NCBI GenBank assembly: GCA_038503035.1
Contig: JAVSML010025221.1
Coordinates: 186,001 to 250,000 of the forward strand
Reading direction: 5' to 3'
Origin: Crocodylus rhombifer
Taxonomy: Eukaryota; Chordata; Crocodylia; Crocodylidae
Length of the DNA: 64,000 bases
In this document: one piece after another, positions 56,048 through 64,000 of the stretch
How the letters are laid out: each line of letters opens with the position of its first letter
Position numbering within the stretch: the stretch's first letter is position 1
Notes under the pieces: generated by a model
What the model was told of the DNA's origin: nothing
The model's database searches: none
Seen by the model: the letters and a program-made list of their open reading frames with translations, nothing else
Program-made: the position numbers and the translations under genes

Positions 56048-57158
56048 CTAAGTGCAGACATTTGGGGACATTGGACTGAGGTTAGACCAGGTTAAAATGG
56101 CCATCCAGTCTAACTTAGGTCACTAGGTGCAGACCTTATAGTTATAGACCCAGTCTCAGTGATCAGAAATCAATTTAAACCCCAAACTGTCCAGAAGTTA
56201 TGTGCACATGAGCTGTTCTTAAAATGGTGGAACCTGGTCTAAGTTTGACTTGGATCAGTATAGTAGGTATAAAACTTACTCAGTCTAAGTTAGACTGGTG
56301 CATGGAACTTCTGTACAGCTATCTATGAAACCCTAGGGCTAGGAAAGCCCAGCTGCTTGCCCCAGCCCCAGAGCTGTGCTTTCTCCCCGCCTCCCCTTGC
56401 TCTCCACCCTGTGGACCAGCCAACCCCAGCCCCAGCCCCAGCCCTGGCGCATCATACCTCCCATCCTGCAAGCCACTCTGGGTGCTGCCAGATTTATCGG
56501 CGTTCATAGAATCATAGAAAGTTAGGGTTGGAAAGGGCATCAGGAGGTCATCTAGTCCAACCCCTGCTCAAGCAGGACCAACTAGATTGTCCCAGCCAAA
56601 GCTTTGTCTAGCCGGGTTTTGAGTCAGTCCCCAGCCTGCACCAGTACATGGGATTGTTCCATCCTAAGTGCAGGACTTTGCACTTGTCCCTGTTGAGCCT
56701 CATGAAATTTCATTTGGCCCATTTCTCCACTTTGTCTAAGTCACTCTGAGTCTCACTTCATCACTGCTGGTGCTGAGGAAGTAAGTATCAGTGCAGGGAC
56801 GGACAGGAGGGATAGGGTGTAGGTTTGCCAGGGGGATGGTGGAACTAAAAATAGCCCCTGCCCCCCACAAGCTCCCCCTGCCATGGACCCTGAGAGTCCT
56901 CATGAGCCTGCCAGACCCTCTGGGACCCAAGCAACCCCACTAGATCCTGCCTGCACCACTTCAATCCCCCTGACTACTCCCACAGATCCTGTTTGCCCCC
57001 TGCCTTCCACCTGTGGATCCCTGCCCCAAGCTTGTTCGTCCCTCTGATCTCCCTAAACCCTTTTCATTAGCCCCCCACATACCAACTTACCTTATACTGG
57101 GTGGCCATTTTGAACATGGTCAAACATCCTCCTAACCTCCCCAAATGTCTGCACTCAG
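56048..57158. mobile_element. Long-TIR DNA element, copy B
   Basis: The left edge CTAAGTGCAGACATTTGGGG and the reverse-complemented right edge CTGAGTGCAGACATTTGGGG start inverted repeats running ~60 bp into 'aaaatggccaYccag'. Same family as copy A at 40148, in the opposite orientation. About 1.1 kb, including a nested CR1 fragment (56505-56752). The interior has 'cagccccagccccag' repeats and no evident transposase. No clear target duplication was found. Confidence 0.8.
56505..56752 (-). mobile_element. CR1 fragment nested in the long-TIR element
   Basis: Plus strand: 'catagaatcatagaaagtt', 'ggtcatctagtccaacccct', then a jump to 'gtgcaggactttgcacttg' and 'ttgtctaagtcactctgag', which lie further upstream in CR1. 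It is an internally deleted antisense copy. The ATAGAATCATAGAA terminus places it in a different subfamily from the ATGAAACT copies. Confidence 0.8.
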
Positions 57159-57229
57159 CCTTTTGGCTCTGCTTGTATTCAGGCTATGAATAGATGATGC
57201 AGTTGCCCCTGGAGATACCATTTAATTAG

Positions 57230-57660
57230 GGGACATCTCTCTGCATGCCACCATGCTGACCCTTGTTTTGACAGCTGGCAAAGTGGTCTGGATTGAGTCC
57301 TCTACATGCAGTGCCACTATATAGTGTGTGAGGCACCACCCACTGCCAGACCTATCTCCCACACTGTCTCTTTTGTCATGGACTTGCCACCACTAAAAGC
57401 ATTAGCCATGGACTGGAGGCTGTTGGATGCAACAAGCTTTCATCTTGTGATAACAATGCAGTTCCCAACAGACAAGTAAACCCTCATCCCAATAGTTTGC
57501 TGCTGGAGGAAAGGGTCAAGCTTGGTGCAGATCTCCATGAAGGTGTCCTTAGACATAAGAATGTTTTCCACCACTGCTTGTTGTTCCAGCAGATGGCAGA
57601 GAAGTGTTTAGGGGTACAGGGCATCTTGAAGGTGTGATGACACCCCAGAAGTGTCTCTAA
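57230..57660 (-). pseudogene. PIF/Harbinger transposase fragment (HARBI1-like), decayed
   Basis: Minus-strand translation gives, in shifted frames, a 'WNNKQWWKTF' segment, then MSKDTFMEICTKLDPFLQQQ (about 57500-57565), 'GMRVYLSVGNCIVITR' up to a stop at 57440, then 'SLQSMANAFSGGKSM' and 'WEIGLAVGG' (about 57340-57430). The order and spacing fit the N-terminal part of PIF/Harbinger DDE transposases and HARBI1: a DWW segment, MSRDTF..IC..L.P.L, then a 'YRSVA..FG.GKSTV' helix-turn-helix-like segment. At least one frameshift and stops are present, and the DDE catalytic residues are not visible. It lies just beyond a MITE-like edge at 57181. Family assignment is from recall of conserved motifs. 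Confidence 0.6.
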
Positions 57661-59158
57661 ATCACACTTAGCTGCATCTGAGGTTGGGGTGTATCACAGC
57701 AACACTTCCAAAGGTCTAAGGCATTATTGATGCACTGTAAATTGGAACCCATAATGATACACAGAAAGAACCAGATCCTCACTTGGCATAAATTAATTTA
57801 ACTCCATTGGCCACCTCTCTCACCTTAATTAATGTTTCAAAATCACACATGAAACCTATTTGTTCAGTGTTGCAAGTAGCCTGCTGGCTGCAAGCATAAT
57901 AATTTATAACTATGGTGTGCCGTGAAACCAATCAGGGCAGGCTGAACTGTGACTGATATAGGAAACTATTCAGATAACCAGTTCTTTACAGCCGCATAGG
58001 AGTCTGCTGAACTGCGATATCTGTTATGGTATTACTGCGTGATGAATGCATAAACAGGCAACAGGACCAAAAAACCCCTTCGGCTTTACCTTCTTTAATA
58101 TCTTCAAGAGGTTTTACTATCCAGGAAGCCACCTGTGCATATCCACTATCAAACAATCTCCTTTTGATGGTGCCCTCAAAGGCTACCTTTTGCTGTGCAA
58201 ACTTTAATATGTGGTGAAAAACGTACTTTGATATTTTTTAATAAATGTTTTCTTCAGACAACTTCTCCACCAACCTGAGGACTCTGCAAACTTGGCATGT
58301 TTCTCTTCCTAGCTTGCCAAGCTTGATATTAACTGCAGTGCTGATACAACTCCTATTCTCAAACTATCTGCATTTAGACTTCTTTAAAAGCCTGCCAAAT
58401 CCCACAAACCTGTCACTGAAAGACTGATTGTCATATTCTGATCACTCTCTAAATGTAACCAGAAATAATGAATAAGCCGATCATATTAATTAAAGTCTGA
58501 TTTAAAAAAAGAAACAAAAAATAGTTATTTCTTTGTTATGCAAATTCTTTAGCATTTTTATCATCCTTTACCTAAACCACTTTGAATGTTAAAGCTGGCA
58601 AAAAAAAGACATCCAGTAGATGCAGACTTTGACCTGAGGGAACTGGAGGCCTATTCACTGCACTATCCCAATCCCTGTGTTCATTGTAGGTCAGGGTTCA
58701 CCCAGTGTAACACTTTAACCATGGATAATCTATCATCAGCTACTGCTTCTATGGACATACTCAGTCTTCCATGTACTTGCTTTTCTGGGCCCCAATACTT
58801 TCAGGTGGAATTGCAATTGGAAGGTAAAGTGGAGGCTGTGAATACTGAGTGACTTAATGGGTTGCAAAGAAACATGGTATTTAAACAACATGACTTAAGA
58901 GGGCAAACTCTGCTCCCATTTTTCCTGTAACTCTATAAGCAAAAGGTGGCACTTATCAGGAAACAAGGGCAGAAACCAGGTAACAAACCAAGGCCTCTAG
59001 TTTACATTGAGACACAGTGAGCTGACAGAAGCCTGTTTGACCATTTTCTGCCTGGCTTACTTTAATTCACCAGGAAGGATAAAACAAACCAGACACTGTT
59101 CTCATTCAGTTAGATAAAAGTGGTAGTAAATATTGTTTTCACACCTTGAACACCTGGG
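57661..59158. other. Unassigned AT-rich DNA
   Basis: No gene recognised; the 88-codon frame (58586-58852) lacks a domain. Confidence 0.4.
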
Positions 59159-59340
59159 CAAGTGACGGAAGTTACACATAAACTGGTTTAAGTCATCAGA
59201 AACTGGTTTAAACCTGTAACAGAATGTAAGTTCAGTGCACATAAACCAGTTTCAAAATGGCTGAAACTGGTTTAAGATAAACCTGGTTGAAACAGACTTA
59301 AATAATTTGGGTCAAACCAGTTTATGAAACTTCTATCCCT
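59159..59340. mobile_element. Small MITE built of AAACTGGTTT dyads
   Basis: The left edge AGTGACGGAAGTTACACATA and the reverse-complemented right edge AGGGATAGAAGTTTCATA lead into AAACTGGTTT. The ~180-bp element repeats AAACTGGTTT or AAACCAGTTT (and near variants) about six times in both orientations, so it can fold in several ways. Non-coding. Confidence 0.65.
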
Positions 59341-59388
59341 CATGGTTAAGTTACATCAGAGTCCCCCAGCATCTCAGATGCTTTGCTA

Positions 59389-59682
59389 GAGGTTCCCAAC
59401 CTTTCCATGCCACGGCCTGGCAAACTGTGAACCAGAAGTGGCTGCAGCCCGGCAAACTGCGGACCACTGCGCAGAGCCCACAGCTGGAATTTCTGGCGGG
59501 AGCACAAGCAAAGTTACTTCCACCCCACCAGGCGGGGGGGACAAACCTAAACCGCAGCTGCTGTGGGCCGTGCAGAAGGAGTTGTGGCCTCTCTGCCTGG
59601 CTCTGCGGAGAAGTTGCCACCATGGTCTCTACTGGTCTGGCAGCCAACCCTTCGTGGCCCAGGGGTTGGCTTAGAGGACCCT
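59389..59682. mobile_element. hAT-type MITE, copy 2
   Basis: Starts GAGGTTCCCAACCTTTCC and ends GGCTTAGAGGACCCTC; the interior shares 'agaagtggctgc', 'ggcaaactg' and 'gcagaaggag' with 1491-1780. Similar length (about 294 bp) and GC richness. The target duplication was not resolved. The three overlapping frames here come from composition. Confidence 0.65.
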
Positions 59683-59689
59683 CATAATG

Positions 59690-60740
59690 TGAGGCCCTAA
59701 GCTATAGCTTGCTTAGCTTGTGCCTAAATCTGGCACTGCCCTTGAGGCAAAGGGAGCAAAGAGGGGGGTTATTCCCTCCCCTCCAGAGGGGACCATGGCC
59801 CCTGTCAGCCATTCCTCCCCTCCCCACTCCAGAGGTAGGGGAGGGTGCAGGGCCAGAGCCAGCTGGCATGACCCCCACCATACACCTGCCTTGCTAGCTG
59901 GGCTGAAGCAGCCAGGCTGAAGGAAGCTGCCCCTGCCCTGAGCGGTGCTGTGTGGTGTGACAGGAACAGGAGCTGCAGCTGGAGGAGAGGGGAGAAAAAT
60001 AGCCCTGCTGGGCTCAGCAGCTTCTGCCCTGCATGTGGAGCACTGGCTGCCTTCTACGCAGATGTCTTCTGCCTTCCAACGCGTCTGGGAGCTGGAGCTG
60101 GAGCTCCACAGGCTGGGCAGCAGCTGTGGGGCTGAAGCTTCCCACTCCCCCCGCTCCCTTCCAGAATGGTGTGGCATGGCTGCAGCAACAGCAACTGGAG
60201 GTGATGGGGCAGAACAGGCCCCCTGGCCCCCCCCCAGCCCACAGCTGGTTGTGTGCCTGAAGCCCTGGGGGCTGCACAGGACAGGGGGGCTTGGGGCATG
60301 CCATTGCCTCCAAGCTGGCCTGGGAAGCCTGCTCCCCAGCCAGCTTCTGCCCATGCTGCCAGGCTGGGCTGTCACACAGCCACAGTGGGCTTAGAAGGGC
60401 TTTTCCCCCCATGAGCCAGCCCTGTGGGACCCTTCCTAGCCAGCTGGGGCTCCATGACAGCCCTGCCCAGCTTGGGCATGTGGAGCCAGGAGCAATCTGG
60501 CTGCACAGCCCCCTATAGCCCCAGCCCAGGATCCCCTCTGCCTCCACCATTAGCAGCACCCACAGGCTGGCTAGGGTCATCCCTGCAGCCCCAGCCCCAG
60601 CCCCAGCTCTGGGCAGACAACAGGGCCATGCCAGCTAGTTCTGGCCAGGCCCCCACCACCTGAACAAGAGCAGCAGGGAAAGCTGGGCAGACCCTAACTG
60701 GGGTCCTGTGTCCCTGCCCAGAGACAGGGGAGTTTAATCT
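59690..60740. repeat. GC-rich block, probable transposon interior
   Basis: About 1 kb of GC-rich DNA starting with 'gtgaggccctaagctatagc', a form often seen at DNA-element edges. It contains G/C runs and short repeats ('agctggagctggagctcc', 'cagccccagccccagcccc'). Frames of 149-220 codons exist on both strands and in several phases, which is a composition effect. No protein domain recognised. A CpG-poor, repeat-like block, not a promoter CpG island. Confidence 0.4.
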
Positions 60741-61980
60741 CCACTCTCTTGTTACTAGATTTGCCCATCACTTTGGGGTGCGCTCATTTATTAGGGGTAT
60801 GTTTCTGGAGTCTTTGTAATGTTATCAATGTGCTTGTGTTACTTGTGTTTCTATATGGAGCTGTATCTCTCCCTTCTGCAAGTACTCAGCCCCAATGGTG
60901 CTATCTTGCAGAACTCAGTTCCAATGGGGCTGGTTCCTCCTGTGACATGCCTGACCCAGCCAGGTTGATCAGCATGCACAGGTTGATACCCTCACATACC
61001 AGGAATCAGTTCATTAAGGTAACAATAAAATGCAGTCAGACACAAGCATATAGGCAAACAGAATACCTCTGAATCCACCTGGGTATCCAGCTGACACCCT
61101 CATGGGCCAGCATTCAGTTCATTAGGGCAAGTCTGAGCCAAACTGGGTCAATCAGCCTGTACAAGCTGATCCCCTTATGTGTTTCAAACTCAGCACGTCC
61201 CAATATTTTGCCTTTACTGTCCTAGTACTGGTAGCCTCTTGATGATTGGACCCCACAGTATTTCTGGGCTTCACAGGGATCTTTGGATTAGGTAAAAGAA
61301 GCATTGCTGCACAGCAAGCAGGGAAGGGGAAGCAGAGAAGGAGAAATTCACCCAGTTACCACCAGTTTGACTATCAAAGTTATTTATTGTTAAGGATATG
61401 AAATTTATGATGGTACTAGTAGTAATAGACATACAAGGGAATACAAACAAAAATAATTGCAATATTACTCTTTTTCAATTGAGTATTTGGGGAAACCTAG
61501 CTCAAGCTTAACTAATACAATTCAGGTTCAGAAAGCTATGCCGAGAGAACACCTCACCATTCCAAGGCACTCGGGTGATCTGTTCACAAGCAAAGTTCCC
61601 ACCCCACACAATTGTTGAAGAGAGACGATCTGCTTCTCTCAGCTTCTTGAGAACAACAACGGATAGTGTCAGAGAGATTTCTCCCTCTTGAAGCACACTG
61701 TTTGCTGCTTTACAGCTTTCTTATACCCTTAGAAGTACAAGAATGCCTCTCCAAAGCATTCTTTTAACTGTGTAAATCAAGAGGGTCCCAAGCCATATTT
61801 GACAGGGAAAGTCCTGTTATATAAACAGCTTCAATTTAAATGAATTGCCTTTTTCAGTGAAAGGGGTTATCTGGTTTGGAACATCTCAAGAAACTGATTA
61901 ACAACCAGGAAAAACATTATGTTTTAAAGGAGTAACCAGACACCTAGGAGCCAGCTTGAAATTATTATGAATATAGAAGA
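60741..61980 (-). mobile_element. Possible LTR-retroelement remnant
   Basis: Mixed-composition block. An internal tandem duplication of about 110 bp is visible ('cagttcattaaggtaac' at 61008 and 'cagttcattagggcaag' at 61113, each preceded by 'gataccctca' or 'gacaccctca'). On the minus strand there is a TATA-like 'gggtataagaaag' (about 61718-61731) and an AATAAATAA-like poly-A signal near 61382. These would suit an LTR, but no edges, second LTR or coding remnant were recognised. Confidence 0.25.
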
Positions 61981-62840
61981 TATACTGGAAGGGATACCAC
62001 ATTGTTTCATCTCAGATGGCCTAGCTATGCTTGCGCTGTGAATTCAGCATCAGTGTTTTGTATTTTACCTGTTGTGAATAAGCCTCAGCTTAGCATGACT
62101 TTCAGATTTTACCATAGACTTTTAACAGACTTAAGGGCATTACTTGGAGCGTTCATAAACTTTGTGGATAGGACTTCCACCAGTCATCCTGGGAAAAGTA
62201 TGACAGCATTAGTGGTCAGGGTCCAACAGGCTGGATGCTGTGATGAATCCTTAACAATTGTTCAGATGTCTCCCATACCCACTCTGACTCGGTTTCCTGC
62301 CTCAGCATTCCCTAACCCAGCGAGTTTTAGTCAATCAAGTTTAAATAGGCCTCCCATACTGGGAGCAGGGAATGTATGACCCAAGATGCCTATTAAACTT
62401 TCCTTCTGCTTAGTTCTTGGTGTGTGTGGGTGGGTGTGGGGGGAGACTAGAAAAAGTCCTTTGTAAGTGCATCAGGCTGGGTGCCAGGGATCCCTCAGGA
62501 ACACAGAGCTGACAGGTAACACTCTGCCCCCCTTTGCCTGAGGCTCTGGCTTGGCTGGTGCCTGCCCTCGGGGACAAGCCTGGCAAGGGCTGCCTCCCCC
62601 TTACCCCTGCAGGCACAGCCTTGTTGGGGTCCCTACAGGCTAGGGTTGGGGTTTAAACCCCTCCACAAATCATACTTAGCCCCTGAAGAGGCCTGGCCAC
62701 ACACCCCCAGGTCTGCTTCTGTTCAGCCTTGTGGCCGCTGTGAAAGGAAGGGAGGGCTGCTTTAGCACCCCCCCCAGCTTCTAGCCTGATCCGCTGCAGG
62801 CATGCGTTTGCTTTTTTAGAATTAGAATTAAACGTGAAAG
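61981..62840. other. Unassigned DNA
   Basis: A frame of 125 codons (62002-62379) shows no domain. 62410-62800 is GC-rich and could be the interior of a DNA element whose end lies near 62940. Confidence 0.3.
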
Positions 62841-62941
62841 TCTGTTCACTTGAAAATCAGTTCAATCTTTGCAGGTTAGTCTAACCTGAATTGATTCAAT
62901 CTTTGCAGGCTCTGACTTTTTGAATGTCTACACCTAGCCCT
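62841..62941. repeat. Short dyad and direct repeat at the edge of a DNA element
   Basis: CAGGTTAG-T-CTAACCTG (about 62872-62888) sits between two direct copies of TTCAATCTTTGCAGG (62861 and about 62895). It is followed by 'gaatgtctacacctagccc', an edge like those of the GTCTAC-type MITEs. Confidence 0.45.
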
Positions 62942-63245
62942 GGTACACTTATACACAAGAACGGAATTTCAGTGTGTTGATTAATCAAGGCTGCTGGAGT
63001 GTGGCAATTACTGTGCTCCAGCAGCCTCCTGTATCATCATTCTCATGTTTAGAAATGGTGGCAAGAGTGCTTGATGTAAAGCTCATTGATCAAGCTTTTA
63101 GTTCAAGTACCCCCTACCACCATTTTTAAGCATGGGGACACTGATGCACAAGATGTGGCAGCACTTTACTTAGAGTGGCTCTTGGAGCCGCTCTAATTAA
63201 AAATGCCACCTTCCACCCCCAGAGCACATGTAAAAGTGCTCCAGG
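62942..63245 (+). mobile_element. Foldback-family element, copy X
   Basis: Contains 'ctggagtgtggcaattactg', 'agctcattgatcaagc', 'ggagccgctctaattaaa' and ends 'cacccccagagcacatgtaa'. It is homologous, in inverted orientation, to copy Y at 63416-63665. Its right end also matches 36036-36112. Non-coding. Confidence 0.6.
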
Positions 63246-63389
63246 ATTCAGATGTGGCATAGATTATAAACAATGTTTATTGTAGGTTGTAGTTCCCACA
63301 TAAGATTGGTCTGCATCACAGGAGCATGGCAAGATACACACCAAGATCATCATACTTGGTCATTCCAGTTTTAAAAGAGGGTAAGTGGG

Positions 63390-63855
63390 CATATGTGCAT
63401 TAAATCTAGTACCTCCGGGCACTTTTACACATACTCTGGGGGTGGGAAGGGCACTTTAATAAACGCACCACAGCAAATTGTGTATCAGCATCCCTGAGAT
63501 GAGCGAGCTTTATTTCAAGACCCCTGCCACAATTTTGAAACATGGGGACACAGATACACAAGACATGGAGGCTGGCTGGAGTGCAGTAATTGCCACACTC
63601 CAGAAGACTCGATTAATTTATTAGGCAGTGTGTCACAGCAGCCTACCAGCATTTCTACAAGCACCCTCCATTGTGAGGTACTAGGAAATATGCATTAGCC
63701 TGTCTTAATACACATTAAGAAAAGGGAATGGTTTTAAAGTGATACTTAATGTGCATTAGCCTATTTTAATATACATCAACTAAACAGCACTTTTTTTTAG
63801 CAATGCCTTTAAATAGGCAAAAATACAGTAAAGCACACATGTAAAAATGCCCAGT
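63390..63855. mobile_element. MITE related to 37052, split by copy Y
   Basis: The left part 'gtgggcatatgtgcattaaa...ctagtacct' and the right part 'gtactaggaaatatgcattagcctg' to 'cacatgtaaaaatgcccag' align with the single MITE at 37052-37313 ('aaatttagtacc', 'cacattagg'), interrupted by about 250 bp of copy Y. Confidence 0.55.
63416..63665 (-). mobile_element. Foldback-family element, copy Y, nested
   Basis: Edges GGGCACTTTTACACATACTC and (reverse-complemented) GGGTGCTTGTAGAAATGC. The interior 'gcagtaattgccacactcc' and 'cacatactctgggggtggg' are the reverse complement of copy X. It is inserted in the 63390 MITE, with 'cctcc' on both sides as a possible remnant of a target duplication. Confidence 0.55.
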
Positions 63856-64000
63856 TTTGATTTAATAGGGATGCTGCAGTGCACTGGCTAAACTGCAGGG
63901 AGAGTTCTGCATACAGACTCCTTGTGAAAGCCTTTCACCTTTTTCCTTGTATAAAAGGAGTCTGTATAGGAGTCTGTCACCTTCATAGGTTCTAAAAAAA
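63856..64000. other. Unassigned terminal stretch
   Basis: No assignable feature; a short inverted pair 'tacagactcctt' / 'aggagtctgta' spans 63912-63967. Confidence 0.35.

Noticed and set aside
59713..60580. Overlapping frames of 220, 188 and 149 codons on both strands
   Set aside because: All lie in one GC-rich block, run in several phases and both directions, and show no domain. GC-rich DNA lacks stop codons by chance.
1..64000. Bacterial-style operons, ribosome binding sites, terminators, riboswitches, tRNA or rRNA genes
   Set aside because: Composition, LINE/SINE content and microsatellites are vertebrate nuclear; I saw no tRNA-like A/B-box cloverleaf or rRNA segment.

Overview
This window looks like non-coding nuclear DNA from a reptile-grade amniote, most likely a crocodilian. 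The evidence is many CR1 LINE copies of different ages (some still nearly ORF-intact), old MIR/CORE-SINE remnants, and many hAT-like and Harbinger-like DNA transposon fragments. The abundant tRNA-SINEs expected of turtles, and the low repeat density expected of birds, are not evident. The species call is inference. A 10-base N run at 34409-34418 shows this is an assembled scaffold. I found no convincing host protein exon, tRNA, rRNA or CRISPR array. Nearly all open frames are chance frames or transposon-derived, so the window is probably intergenic or deep inside a large intron.

Layout. 1-8300: AT-rich unassigned DNA with a hAT-type MITE (1491-1780), an old minus-strand CR1 (2299-3169) cut off by a GC-rich insertion, and another CR1 tail (5313). 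8300-13000 is the densest retroelement block. It holds a 5'-truncated plus-strand CR1 (8300-8748), then a hAT-like element (8820-11332) containing a minus-strand CR1 with an intact reverse transcriptase frame (9026-11191). A possible LTR (11531-12556) and a MITE (12621-13004) follow. 13000-36400: mostly unique-looking DNA, with scattered MITEs (17521, 27455, 31961), hairpin repeats, MIR remnants, a CR1 tail (21150) and candidate conserved non-coding stretches (13500, 20340, 32860).

36465-41081: a decayed plus-strand CR1 split by successive insertions (two MITEs and one hAT-type element with 8-bp target duplications), followed by a second CR1 tail that ends at a long-inverted-repeat DNA element. 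42300-46200: CR1 tails and two composite palindromic MITEs (43879-44413 and 44634-45013). 50900-57700: younger CR1 tails, the second long-TIR element (56048-57158) and a decayed PIF/Harbinger transposase fragment (57230-57660, minus). 59100-63860: further MITEs, a GC-rich block, a possible minus-strand LTR region, and an inverted pair of related foldback elements.

No gene pathway can be read here. The biology on show is transposon ecology: nested insertions that give a relative chronology, non-autonomous families sharing termini, and a chimeric open frame made when a CR1 landed in another element. I saw no evidence of a new multi-gene system. The most notable items are the chimeric 721-codon frame, the two long-TIR elements, the composite MITEs amplified as a unit, and the Harbinger fragment whose nearby terminus resembles that of a MITE elsewhere in the window.
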